The position numbers and the translations under genes were made by a program. The notes beneath the pieces were generated by a model. That model saw only the letters and a program-made list of their open reading frames with translations, searched no databases and had not been told where the DNA came from. A stretch of 64,000 nt of DNA from Acinetobacter sp. C32I (GTDB lineage Bacteria; Pseudomonadota; Gammaproteobacteria; Pseudomonadales; Moraxellaceae): assembly GCF_023702715.1 (NCBI RefSeq), contig NZ_CP098480.1, forward strand, positions 1,860,001 to 1,924,000. The letters are read 5' to 3'. Below are positions 1-9,054 of this stretch, piece by piece. Position 1 is the stretch's first letter; every line of letters begins with the position of its first letter.

Positions 1-2474
1 TGAAAAATCAAAGTTCGAACTACCCACCTTTCCCTACTCGACTGTTACTCAAGTCTGGCATGTTTAGTTGTTTATTGTTTGTGATCGGCTGTCACTCCTC
101 AACACAGGCCGACTCTATCTCGGCACAAAAACAAATCACAATTAAGCGTGATCACTATGGAACACCACATATTTATGCCAAGGATACTTTTGGCCTTTTT
201 TACGGTTATGGCTATGCCGTCGCAACAGATCGTTTATTTCAGATGGAAATGTCAAAACGTACAGGTTTAGGCACGGTCGCTGAAGTATTGGGTCCCGATT
301 ATGTGCAATATGATATTGCAACGCATAGTCGCTTTAACCCTGAAAATATCAGACAACAAATTGCGCGACTCTCCCCTGAAGACCGTGCAATTTTTGAGGG
401 TTATGCAGCAGGTTTCAATAAACGCGTCAAAGAAGTTTTAGCCAATCCAGCACTCATGCCAAAAGAATTTGTTGATTATGGCTTTAAACCCTCAAGCTGG
501 GAAACAGAAGACATCGCAATGGTTTGGGTCGGTCTTATTCTCAATCGCTTCTTTTCAGCAAGTTCAGAAGTTTCAAACTTAGACTTGCTCACCCAACTAC
601 AAAAAGAAAAAGGTCAAGCTGAGGGTCTTAAAGTCTATCAACAATTACGCTGGCTAGATGATCCAAAAGCACCAACAATTATTCAGTCTGAACAAGCCCC
701 ACAATTTTCAGCACGACAGCAAACTATCCCGAAAAAGGTTTTGCCTATCTCCAATCAGGCAGCAGAAAAATATTTGGCACAAGTACGTATTGCGCTGGGT
801 AAAAGCGTGATTGATGGTGTTCCAACAGCCAGCAATGCCTGGGTGGTAAAGGGAGATAAGACCATTGAGGGCCAGACTGTTTTATATAATGGTCCCCAAC
901 AAGGCTGGTATACCCCTGCGATTACCTATGCCATTGGCCTGCACGGCGCTGGCTATGACCTAACAGGTATTACCCCTGTCGGTTTACCTGCAATTTTATT
1001 TGGCACCAATGGCAAAATCGCATGGGGTTCTACGGTAGGCTCACTCGATACTAACGATGTTTACCAACTCACTCTAAATCCAAGCAATTCAAAAGAATAT
1101 TTATACAAAGGCGCGTATATTCCATTTGAGCACAAGCAAGTAAAAATAAAAGTTAAGAATCAGGCCGACCATATTTTAGATGTTTATAAGAGCAAACAAG
1201 GTTTTGTCAGCACATGGGATGAAAAAAATCACACCGCCTATGCACAAAAACGTAGCTGGGAAGGTGTAGAAATTGAAACCTTGTTAGGCTGGGCCAATGC
1301 AGCCAAGGCCAGCAACTGGGATGAGTTTCTTGCCCAAGCCAAACATGTCGCTGCCTCTATAACTTGGTTCTATGCCGATACTAAAGACAATATCGGGGTA
1401 GCTGCTTTAGGCCGTTTACCGATCCGCCCTGAAAATCAGCACATTCAGCTTCCAGCCTTAGGTGATGGATCAATGGAATGGCAAGGTTTCTACGATTTCT
1501 CACATAATCCAAAACAATATAATCCTGAGAAAGGTTATATCAGTAGTTGGAATAATAAAGCATATGCAGGTTTACGTTCTGACTCTTCGAATTTCTCATA
1601 TGTTGATCGTGTCAATGAACTGATCGAACCATTGGAAAGCAAACCAAAGTTAAGCCAGCAAGAGATTTGGGACATCAATAAAACAGGTGCTTGGTCGGAT
1701 CTAAATGCGCGCTATTTTATTCCCTCTATGATCAAGGCCGCACAAAGTGACAAAGCTTCTGCTCAGGCTAAAAAAGTCGCACTGCTATTGGCAGAATGGG
1801 ATCTAAAATTACGCCCAGATCGTGAAGGGAAATATTATCAAAGTGCAGCGCCAGCGATTATGCGTGCATGGCTGAATCAGATGATTATCTTGGTATTAAA
1901 ACCGAACTTATCCGAAAGTATTTATCAGCGTTATACCGATACGCTTTATCCCGTCAATAATGATCCACGTAGTGCCCAGCCAGCCAGCGCCTCAAAATTA
2001 ATCTGGAATGCATTGCAAGGAAAACAGGCAAGCGTTCCTCAGAATGTTGATTTCTTAAAAGGACAAACAGCAGATGAGGTTGTTTTAAAAGCTTTAGAAA
2101 ATGCGTTGGCTGAACTTTCAAAACAGTATCACTCTACTGACCCGAATGATTGGAAAATTCCAGTGGCAACCATGGGCTTTTCCAGCAAAAATTCGGTCGG
2201 TATTCCATGGGCGGATGCATCGCATGAACAACAGCTCAGTACTTATGGCAATACTGGAAGTGCTACATTTAGAGTGGTGTTAAATCCCAATCAGATCAGC
2301 ATGTGTTCTATTTTAGCGCCGGGTCAAAGTGGCTTTATCAATCAAAATGGAAAAACTAATGCTCATTTTGCAGATCAGCTTCCTTTATTTGAAAGTTATA
2401 AATGTAAAGATGATGCGGTGAGTCAAAAGGAAATCGATCAAGCAACACAACAAAGTATCACTTTAACTTACTAA
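1..2474 (+). CDS. Penicillin acylase family lipoprotein (N-terminal nucleophile hydrolase), start codon cut by one base
   Basis: Secreted amidohydrolase of the penicillin/AHL acylase family, which cleaves amide bonds such as acyl side chains of beta-lactams or N-acyl homoserine lactones; the substrate cannot be read here. The frame is open from base 3 and the window begins with TG, so the true start is probably an NTG codon beginning one base before the window, giving about 824 residues. An ATG at 60 would cut into the signal peptide. The N-terminus has a hydrophobic stretch ending in a lipobox (VIGC), so it is a probable lipoprotein. The catalytic N-terminal serine of the beta chain is visible in the SNAW motif (Ser codon at 831-833), where autoprocessing splits the precursor. 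Length fits the family. It converges on feaB and shares a bidirectional terminator with it. Family certain, substrate unknown. Confidence 0.85.
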   Translation, partial: KNQSSNYPPFPTRLLLKSGMFSCLLFVIGCHSSTQADSISAQKQITIKRDHYGTPHIYAKDTFGLFYGYGYAVATDRLFQMEMSKRTGLGTVAEVLGPDYVQYDIATHSRFNPENIRQQIARLSPEDRAIFEGYAAGFNKRVKEVLANPALMPKEFVDYGFKPSSWETEDIAMVWVGLILNRFFSASSEVSNLDLLTQLQKEKGQAEGLKVYQQLRWLDDPKAPTIIQSEQAPQFSARQQTIPKKVLPISNQAAEKYLAQVRIALGKSVIDGVPTASNAWVVKGDKTIEGQTVLYNGPQQGWYTPAITYAIGLHGAGYDLTGITPVGLPAILFGTNGKIAWGSTVGSLDTNDVYQLTLNPSNSKEYLYKGAYIPFEHKQVKIKVKNQADHILDVYKSKQGFVSTWDEKNHTAYAQKRSWEGVEIETLLGWANAAKASNWDEFLAQAKHVAASITWFYADTKDNIGVAALGRLPIRPENQHIQLPALGDGSMEWQGFYDFSHNPKQYNPEKGYISSWNNKAYAGLRSDSSNFSYVDRVNELIEPLESKPKLSQQEIWDINKTGAWSDLNARYFIPSMIKAAQSDKASAQAKKVALLLAEWDLKLRPDREGKYYQSAAPAIMRAWLNQMIILVLKPNLSESIYQRYTDTLYPVNNDPRSAQPASASKLIWNALQGKQASVPQNVDFLKGQTADEVVLKALENALAELSKQYHSTDPNDWKIPVATMGFSSKNSVGIPWADASHEQQLSTYGNTGSATFRVVLNPNQISMCSILAPGQSGFINQNGKTNAHFADQLPLFESYKCKDDAVSQKEIDQATQQSITLTY

Positions 2475-2496
2475 CTTTTAGGCCAATTTATTTTTT

Positions 2497-2539
2497 AAAA
2501 ACGAGGTTTATTATGTCTCAAATAACAAACCTCGTTTTT
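2497..2539. terminator. Bidirectional rho-independent terminator between acylase and feaB
   Basis: A perfect 13-bp inverted repeat (2497-2509 pairing with 2527-2539, core CGAGGTTT) encloses a 17-base loop. It has A/T tracts on both sides, so it can terminate both convergent transcripts. Seen directly in the sequence. Confidence 0.85.
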
Positions 2540-2542
2540 CAC

Positions 2543-4030
2543 TTAATATCGAATCATCACCGATTTAAGTTCAGTATAATCTTCAATAAACGCATCTGAA
2601 AACTCTCGACCAAGACCAGAAGCTTTCACTCCACCGAATGGAACAGATGGATCTAAGAATGTATGCATATTGACCCATAAAGTCCCCGCTTCAATTTTAG
2701 GAATTAACCGCAAAGCTTTAGATAAGTCATTTGTCCAAATACTTGCGGTTAAACCAAAGCGTGACTGATTCATCAGTTGAACGAGCTCTTCATCAGTTTC
2801 GAATGGCATTACCCCAACCACAGGTCCAAAGGTTTCTTCTGAAAATAAAGCATCATCGGTATTTTTAAAGGAAATTAAAGTCGGCTGTACAAAATACCCT
2901 GTCTGATCTAAAGCCTCACCACCTGCAATAATCTGGTTGTTGGCTTTTGCCATATCTAAATAATGTTTTACTTTATGAAAATGTGGCTGATTAGAGAGCG
3001 GACCAAACATACTTCCCTCATCCATCGCCGATCCAATTTTAAACTGTGAAAGTGCTTTAGAGAGTTTCTCGACCAGTTCATCATATTTTGTACGGTGTAC
3101 AAAAAAACGCTCTGGGGATGCGCAAACTTGGCCTTGATGCACAAAAGTTGCTCGCAATAAAGTCGGTAATATCTCATCAATATTTGCATCAGCCAAAACG
3201 GCTATGGCATTTTTACCACCGAGCTCCAGACTTACACGGGTTAAATCACTGCTCATTGCCAGTTTACCAATGGCAATGCCAGTTGGAACTGAACCTGTAA
3301 ATGAAACTTTCTTAACCAGCGGCGATTCAATTAAATATTGTCCTGTATTGCCCTTACCTGTTACTACATTAATTACACCTGCTGGAATACCTGCCTCAAT
3401 GGCAAGTTCAGCTAAACGTAATAAAGATAAGCTGGCAAACTCACTTGGTTTAAGCACAATGGTACAGCCCGTTGTTAAAGCTGAACCAATTTTCCACACA
3501 CCAATCATCAGTGAAAAATTCCAAGGCACAATCCCTGCAACCACACCAACCGGTTGTCTTAAAGTAAAGGCCGTATATTTCTCACCTTGCATAGAAGGAA
3601 TAGAGGGCTGCATGGTTTGACCATTAATTTTGGTTGCCCAACCCGCAAAATATCTCAAGAAAATAACAGATTGTGCGACTTCAAGATGGCGGGAGATATT
3701 AATGAGTTTTCCGGTAGACAACGATTCGAGCTGTGCAAGTTCTTCACCATATTGCTCAATTAAATCTGCGAGCTTGTTCAGTTTCACGCCACGCTCATAC
3801 GGCGTCGTTTCAGCCCAAGCATTTTGAAAAGTATGTTCCGCACTTTTCACCGCATTTTCGACATCTTGTTGACTACCTATGCTAATTTGAGCAACCACCT
3901 GTTCAGTCGATGGATTTACAATATCCACTTTATCCAAAAGCTCGGCAGCAACTAGTTTTCCATCAATAAAATGTCCATGTTGACGTGTCATAAATTGCTG
4001 TACGCTTGCTAAAATCTGAACTTCACTCAT
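2543..4030 (-). CDS. feaB: Phenylacetaldehyde dehydrogenase (FeaB-like aldehyde dehydrogenase)
   Basis: NAD(P)-dependent aldehyde dehydrogenase of 495 residues that would oxidise phenylacetaldehyde (or a related aryl-acetaldehyde) to phenylacetate after amine oxidase action. The general-base Glu is in the LELGG motif. The catalytic Cys lies in GQVCASPERF at about residue 303, and the usual cofactor-binding PWNFSLM and FTGS motifs are present. Length is normal for the family. The start is supported by AAGGA seven bases upstream. It is the last gene of a same-strand series tynA - porin - feaB under the likely control of FeaR. The ALDH family is certain; the substrate is inferred from the tynA/feaR neighbours. 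Confidence 0.85.
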   Translation of the reverse strand: MSEVQILASVQQFMTRQHGHFIDGKLVAAELLDKVDIVNPSTEQVVAQISIGSQQDVENAVKSAEHTFQNAWAETTPYERGVKLNKLADLIEQYGEELAQLESLSTGKLINISRHLEVAQSVIFLRYFAGWATKINGQTMQPSIPSMQGEKYTAFTLRQPVGVVAGIVPWNFSLMIGVWKIGSALTTGCTIVLKPSEFASLSLLRLAELAIEAGIPAGVINVVTGKGNTGQYLIESPLVKKVSFTGSVPTGIAIGKLAMSSDLTRVSLELGGKNAIAVLADANIDEILPTLLRATFVHQGQVCASPERFFVHRTKYDELVEKLSKALSQFKIGSAMDEGSMFGPLSNQPHFHKVKHYLDMAKANNQIIAGGEALDQTGYFVQPTLISFKNTDDALFSEETFGPVVGVMPFETDEELVQLMNQSRFGLTASIWTNDLSKALRLIPKIEAGTLWVNMHTFLDPSVPFGGVKASGLGREFSDAFIEDYTELKSVMIRY

Positions 4031-4060
4031 TTTCTTTTCCTTAAATCACTTTAGAACCAA

Positions 4061-5338
4061 TTAATAGATGTATTGCAGAATCAACTGGGCATATAGATTG
4101 GTTTTGTCATCATAATTTTGTGTGCCACCGCTGTGGATATCGTGCTTTGGTTGATACAGTCCGATCAGCGGAATAATGGTGAGATTGTTATTGACTGACC
4201 AAACTGAAAACACATCCAGCTCATGCCCATCGACATTTGCCAATGCCTTGTTTACGGTTTGAAATTTATAAGCCAATGCACCCAGCATAAAATTTTCTTT
4301 TAAATTCATACTGTAAGAGACTTGATGAATATCGGCATTTTTATTGAAGGGTCCTGCATAGTTCCCCGCGACTTCGCCCTGAAACCATGTTCCAAATCCA
4401 ACCGTATTCCCGTAAAACATTGGATCGTATTGGTCGGAAAAATGACTAAAACGGTAGCCTAATGAGGGCGTATATTTTGAAGATAAAAAGTTATAGTTCA
4501 GTGCTAAATAGCCTGCATTTTCTTGACCCTCTTTTTTATCTTGTACAACAAACTCAGTTTTAACTTGCAGCTCTGGTAAAGGTTGATAATTCAAACGTAA
4601 AGCATAGTTTTTAAGGTCTTCGCGCCCTGAAACCTGTTCAGCATCTTCAAGATCTAATACATCTAAATAAGTAAACCCAACACCTTTATCTTTAAGCTGA
4701 TACATCAGATCAGTCACAAAGAGTTCTGGGGAAAATTGTGCTTTATTGTCTGACTTTAGGTAAGCCAGCTTTAGCGTCGTATCCTGTTGCGGTTTGTATT
4801 GAAGCAGGCTACTAAAATCAAAGCTTCGACGTGCCGCCAGATAATAGGCGCCGCCCCGATCGAGTGTGCCATTCGCAGGTACTTTTCCAAGGTTTAACGC
4901 ATCCCCAGCAATGAAAAAACCATCACCAATCATGATATTTTGTCGACCAATACTTAAATCATAGGTCGTTAACTCATCTTTATTGGTGCCATCTTTAAAA
5001 CCAATGATCCATTCATTCACATCTGTTTTACGTTCTTTGCCATTACTATTTTGGCCTGCGTCACCATCACCAAAGGTTGCCGAGCTAATACCGCTCAAGC
5101 TTGCATAGAGCTGGTTGTTGTTAAATGTATATTGTCCTTTAGCACCATATTTAAGGTGACCTTCTTGCCAATTGATTCTTTCATCCTCTAGGTTTTCGCC
5201 GTTATAGCTTTTAGCACTGCTAAAAGCCCCAAAAGTTGCTTCAAAAGTCGGTTTAATTTCTAGCTCACTTGCATGCACAGTTGAAAAAAATGAGACAAAG
5301 AGAGTCCCTCTCATAACTTGAGAAAGTAGCGTTTTCAT
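4061..5338 (-). CDS. Outer-membrane beta-barrel channel of the aromatic amine operon
   Basis: Probable outer-membrane porin of about 425 residues. The start at 5338 (MKTLLSQ...) is chosen because AAGGA lies just upstream and it begins a clean signal peptide ending near HAS-ELEIKP; a longer frame starting at 5374 lacks these. The rest is rich in alternating aromatic/polar strands and ends in LILQYIY, a typical C-terminal beta-signal with a terminal aromatic. It lies between tynA and feaB with short gaps, which suggests uptake of aromatic amines or their products across the outer membrane. I do not recognise a characterised orthologue; it may belong to the alginate-export-like/OprD-like barrel families. 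Function is inferred from context. Confidence 0.65.
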   Translation of the reverse strand: MKTLLSQVMRGTLFVSFFSTVHASELEIKPTFEATFGAFSSAKSYNGENLEDERINWQEGHLKYGAKGQYTFNNNQLYASLSGISSATFGDGDAGQNSNGKERKTDVNEWIIGFKDGTNKDELTTYDLSIGRQNIMIGDGFFIAGDALNLGKVPANGTLDRGGAYYLAARRSFDFSSLLQYKPQQDTTLKLAYLKSDNKAQFSPELFVTDLMYQLKDKGVGFTYLDVLDLEDAEQVSGREDLKNYALRLNYQPLPELQVKTEFVVQDKKEGQENAGYLALNYNFLSSKYTPSLGYRFSHFSDQYDPMFYGNTVGFGTWFQGEVAGNYAGPFNKNADIHQVSYSMNLKENFMLGALAYKFQTVNKALANVDGHELDVFSVWSVNNNLTIIPLIGLYQPKHDIHSGGTQNYDDKTNLYAQLILQYIY

Positions 5339-5420
5339 ACAAAATTCCTTTTTTATCAGCGATCTACTCAACACTCAGTTTTGGGTAATCTTGGATTACC
5401 CATGTCACTTGATCTGCGTT

Positions 5421-7727
5421 TTAGTGATGGTCGTGCTGCGTATTTTGCTCTTCTTTACCCAAATTCAACGTTGGGGTACTATCAAAGAAATTCCAAGGTT
5501 TGATCAAGGTATAGACCCATTCTGTTGGCATAATTGGCCATTCTTCGGCACGTGCCACGTGGGTGGTTCCTGTGGTCATCCACACCACAAGGTCTTTATT
5601 TTCAATATTTTCATTGTTCTGAATAAACTGACCTAAACCCGTATCATGAGTTGAACGATTCGAATATTTCCCTTCAGGATAACGTTCATCTGGCTTGTAT
5701 TGTGTCACCCAAATTTGTTTATCCATAAAGTTAAGACGTTTAAATAGCCATTCATCTGGGGCAAAATTGGCACCCTTCGCCACGGGGTGAGTGCCGCCCG
5801 CAAACGGGATCAATTGATAAGAAACCGGATTACCTAATTTATTTTCCTTATTGAAATTGGTGAGTAAACGAATAGTAGATGGATCAAATTTTTCAGCCGC
5901 GTTTTGCTCATTGTTAATCACTTTACTATCAATTTGCATCGTGCTTGTACGAACACCACCTCGATCATTGGCCTTCACCACAGGGTCCATATGCATAAAG
6001 CTGTTGTTTTCCCCATCTACATCCATATCTAAGCGGAAGTTATAGATATGTTGATGGGTTGTTCCGACAATATTGTGGTCAATCAAGGTGCCATATTTGG
6101 TGTCTTCTTTGGCGGTGCTGTCATGCATGGTACGGGCTTTAACGCCTTTTACCGCTTCAATCCCTGTCGCACCCGCATTAATTCCAATCACGCCATTTTG
6201 GGCAAAAACCCAGTCAAACATGTAATCGTAGTTACCCACCGTACTAATCCAACGTACAACAAGTTCACGGCGTGCTTCGCTAGCATCCTGATCACCAAAA
6301 ATCTCTTGGTGTTTATACTCAGGCCCTGCATAACGCTCAAAAATGGCGATTGCATTTGGAATCACTTGTGGTTGGCCTTTATAGTCAGCAATCACTGCAT
6401 CCAGTAACACCGCATTTTCTGGCGCATCGGTACCCAGTTGAATATTTGAGGTCAGGGTTCCCATGCCATACTCGCCTGAATCCAGATAAGATTTGAAGTA
6501 CCATCCCATATCTGGGTCACCATAAGGAACCACCATGCCACCCAGGTTCCCTTCATACATGACCTTGCGTTTTACCCCTTTATCCTTATAGGTCACGGTT
6601 GAAAGTTGCAGGCCGACACGTGAGTCTAGTGCCACATGGAAACACCAGTTCCCCCAATGTACGGTTTGTCCTGTAATGGTGAAGTTCTTGCCTTCAGGTT
6701 CACTGATATTCAGCGGTTTAATTTTCGGTGGCTGAGTATTCTTGGTGGCATAAGGACGGTCTGTCATTGGTACAGGAATCATTGCTCCTTCTTCGATTTT
6801 AATAATTTTTTCTTTATCCAGATCCACCACAGCGACCAGATTTTCAATCGGATGGGCCCAATAGTTACCATCTCCCGTATCCAGATAGGACACCACTTTT
6901 AAAACATTCAGTTGCTTATCCAAGCCATCTTTACCACCAAAATAGCCCACTGTTAATGGATTGGTGATCACTTTCTTCACATCAGTAATGCCACGTTTAC
7001 GTAAAGCATCCTGATATTCTTTACTGGATTCGATCACACGCTGAACCGTCTCGAAATTATCCAGCAACACCATACCGTGCGTATCTTTAAGGACATTCCA
7101 TTTTGTGACTTGCTGCGTATTCAGGTCTACTTCACCTTCAATTGCCTGATTGCCTTTCAATAAAATGAATGACGCCACCCGATCATCTTGATACTCTTTA
7201 TGATTAATAAAGAAATCCCAGACTTTGGCCTTTTCTGGCTCTTTCAGCTTCAGCTCAGCAAAACGCATATTTTTATAGGCATACTTTGAGCGATTAATGA
7301 CGTCAAAGGTCTTTTTGATTTCTGCCGTATTTAAACTATTGAGCGGATGAAAGGTATTTTCAATTTTAAAGGTCTGGTCTAAACCCGACTGAAACACCTC
7401 ATTGAAAAAATCTTTCCCAATAACAGGCTTACCGTCTTTGATTAATACTGGAACACTCAGCTTTAAGGGTTTTCCATTCACCAAGACCTGATCTGAATTG
7501 GGTTTGGCTCTGACCACTATAGAACCTTTGGAGATGGTATAGCTATTAGTGAAGTCATCCTTGACCACTTTGGCACCCTGCTCACTCATGTTTTGATAGA
7601 GTGGCACCAATTCGGCAGCCTCACCATGCGCATAAGCGGTGCTATGAACACCACATAAACTCGCAGCGATGGATAGGTTAAACGCCAGTATTTTTTGTAT
7701 CTCTTTGAATAATCTTTGTTTACGCAT
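5421..7727 (-). CDS. tynA: Periplasmic copper-containing primary amine oxidase (tyramine oxidase)
   Basis: Oxidatively deaminates phenylethylamine, tyramine and related primary amines to aldehyde, ammonia and H2O2 in the periplasm. About 768 residues, with a signal peptide ending near AYA-HGEAAEL, an N-terminal copper amine oxidase D1-like domain (VVRAKPNSDQVLVNGKPL region) as in E. coli TynA, then the D2/D3 and catalytic domains. The Tyr that becomes topaquinone lies in GNYDY (about residue 498). The copper ligands are the HQH pair about 58 residues later and a distal His in TTHVARAEEW. The start at 7727 is preferred over an in-frame GTG one codon earlier because AAGGA is correctly spaced. 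First gene of the catabolic series. Direct repeats upstream (7891-7928) probably bind FeaR. Confidence 0.93.
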   Translation of the reverse strand: MRKQRLFKEIQKILAFNLSIAASLCGVHSTAYAHGEAAELVPLYQNMSEQGAKVVKDDFTNSYTISKGSIVVRAKPNSDQVLVNGKPLKLSVPVLIKDGKPVIGKDFFNEVFQSGLDQTFKIENTFHPLNSLNTAEIKKTFDVINRSKYAYKNMRFAELKLKEPEKAKVWDFFINHKEYQDDRVASFILLKGNQAIEGEVDLNTQQVTKWNVLKDTHGMVLLDNFETVQRVIESSKEYQDALRKRGITDVKKVITNPLTVGYFGGKDGLDKQLNVLKVVSYLDTGDGNYWAHPIENLVAVVDLDKEKIIKIEEGAMIPVPMTDRPYATKNTQPPKIKPLNISEPEGKNFTITGQTVHWGNWCFHVALDSRVGLQLSTVTYKDKGVKRKVMYEGNLGGMVVPYGDPDMGWYFKSYLDSGEYGMGTLTSNIQLGTDAPENAVLLDAVIADYKGQPQVIPNAIAIFERYAGPEYKHQEIFGDQDASEARRELVVRWISTVGNYDYMFDWVFAQNGVIGINAGATGIEAVKGVKARTMHDSTAKEDTKYGTLIDHNIVGTTHQHIYNFRLDMDVDGENNSFMHMDPVVKANDRGGVRTSTMQIDSKVINNEQNAAEKFDPSTIRLLTNFNKENKLGNPVSYQLIPFAGGTHPVAKGANFAPDEWLFKRLNFMDKQIWVTQYKPDERYPEGKYSNRSTHDTGLGQFIQNNENIENKDLVVWMTTGTTHVARAEEWPIMPTEWVYTLIKPWNFFDSTPTLNLGKEEQNTQHDHH

Positions 7728-7890
7728 CACGTTGATCCTTTTTTATCTATCCCTGAGCGATCTGTATCAGATCGTTAAAATGCTCTTTGCTCTGTGTGCA
7801 GCAGCGAAAATCAACTTCATATTTCAAGTCGATTGAAGCGCTTTAATCTTCCCTTATTGGTTTAATTTCAACACAGTTGCATGGGTCTAG

Positions 7891-7928
7891 CTTGTCCAAG
7901 AATGACGCGGAACTTGTCTAAAAATGAC
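7891..7928 (-). promoter_or_regulatory. Direct-repeat operator candidate for FeaR upstream of tynA
   Basis: Two 16-bp direct repeats (7891-7906 and 7913-7928) differ at only two positions and start 22 bp apart, about two helical turns. This is the geometry expected for an AraC-family activator binding one face of the DNA. They lie between the end of feaR and tynA, about 165-200 bp upstream of the tynA start. The repeat is seen directly; assignment to FeaR is inference. Confidence 0.6.
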
Positions 7929-7939
7929 ATCTAAAATGT

Positions 7940-8857
7940 TTAAGCCAACATCGTTTCTCTAAATTCTTTCGGAGAGATGCCATAGGTTTTTTTGAAGATC
8001 TTTGAAAAATGAGCACCATCCCAAAAGCCCCATTTCAGCGCGATTTGAGTGATCGAACTCTGCTTGTTTCTTTTATCCAACAGATCTGTTTTGACCTTCT
8101 CGAGTCGTTTGATCTGTATGTATTTATTAATCGATAGGTTTTCTTGCACAAATAATCGATACAGATGCCGTAACGATACCCCGATATGTGCGGCAATCAA
8201 CTTGGGAGAGAGATCAGGTTTTGTCAGATTTTCAATAATATAGCGCTCGGCTTTTTCCAAAAGATGATTCTGATTATTATTGATGTTTTTATAATTAATA
8301 GTCGGTTTGATGAGGGCAATCAACGCATCTTCAAAGGCATTGCCATCTTCCGATGCATACCAGAGCTTGATATTTTCAGGCGACATATTTTTCAAAATAT
8401 TCTTCAGCAGAAAACCACTCATATTTTGGGTGATCAACTTACCAAAATATTCAGAACTAATATTCTCTTTTAGCAATTTTTCTCGCGACAGATGCACTGA
8501 AATTTGACTGACTAAACCTTGTGGAAACATTGAAATGGTTTCAACGGGATCAACCAAGACAATATCGCCCTCATTTAAGGTCAAAGTTTCATTTTTATAT
8601 TGTAGCAACATCTTGCCCGAATTCTGCAAAATTAAAAAACAGAAGCGATTATTGACCCGATCGATTTCATCCGCCTTTCGGACGATTTTATTGGCATTAT
8701 TTTTAATAAAGGCAATCTCGGTATCACCCAGTAAAAAACATTGCACTTCGCCAATAAATAAATGTCGTGTCCCATCAAAATCTGTTTCAAAATTGCCGCA
8801 CACATTCTTGATATGATGCGTCCACGTTAACAGTGCATCACTCACATATTGGTTCAT
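7940..8857 (-). CDS. feaR: AraC-family activator of aromatic amine catabolism (FeaR-like)
   Basis: Transcriptional activator of 305 residues. The N-terminal ligand/dimerisation half (AraC-binding-like, with LFIGEVQCFLLGD) is followed by a C-terminal double helix-turn-helix: first HTH around SPKLIAAHIGVSLRHLYRLF, second around ITQIALKWGFWDGAHFSKIFK. The canonical ending KTYGISPKEFRE is present. In E. coli FeaR activates tynA and feaB in response to aromatic aldehydes or amines. Here it sits directly upstream of tynA on the same strand, with direct repeats in the gap. The assignment rests on family plus context. Confidence 0.82.
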   Translation of the reverse strand: MNQYVSDALLTWTHHIKNVCGNFETDFDGTRHLFIGEVQCFLLGDTEIAFIKNNANKIVRKADEIDRVNNRFCFLILQNSGKMLLQYKNETLTLNEGDIVLVDPVETISMFPQGLVSQISVHLSREKLLKENISSEYFGKLITQNMSGFLLKNILKNMSPENIKLWYASEDGNAFEDALIALIKPTINYKNINNNQNHLLEKAERYIIENLTKPDLSPKLIAAHIGVSLRHLYRLFVQENLSINKYIQIKRLEKVKTDLLDKRNKQSSITQIALKWGFWDGAHFSKIFKKTYGISPKEFRETMLA

Positions 8858-9015
8858 CCCTTCGCTCCCCTGTGCTGCACAATTGCTAAAGTTTGTTCTT
8901 TAGCACTGCTGCTCTGTTTTGGCATGTATGCAATCATGTTTGATCAATAAACAAGTTGCGTGCCAAAAATTCCTCATCCTTGGAATTCTTTTTTGATTAG
9001 AGTCAGCTCGATCAA

Positions 9016-9046
9016 AAGCTGATAAATGAACTCAATTTATCAGCTT
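9016..9046 (-). terminator. Terminator after the iac operon
   Basis: A perfect 11-bp inverted repeat (9016-9026 with 9036-9046, AAGCTGATAAA arm) with a 9-base loop lies just past the iacG stop. Read on the minus strand it is followed by a short T-run. A modest rho-independent terminator. Confidence 0.65.
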
Positions 9047-9054
9047 CACCCAGC

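Noticed and set aside
6048..6407. 119-residue plus-strand open frame inside the amine oxidase gene
   Set aside because: Antisense shadow of tynA without ribosome site or recognisable protein.
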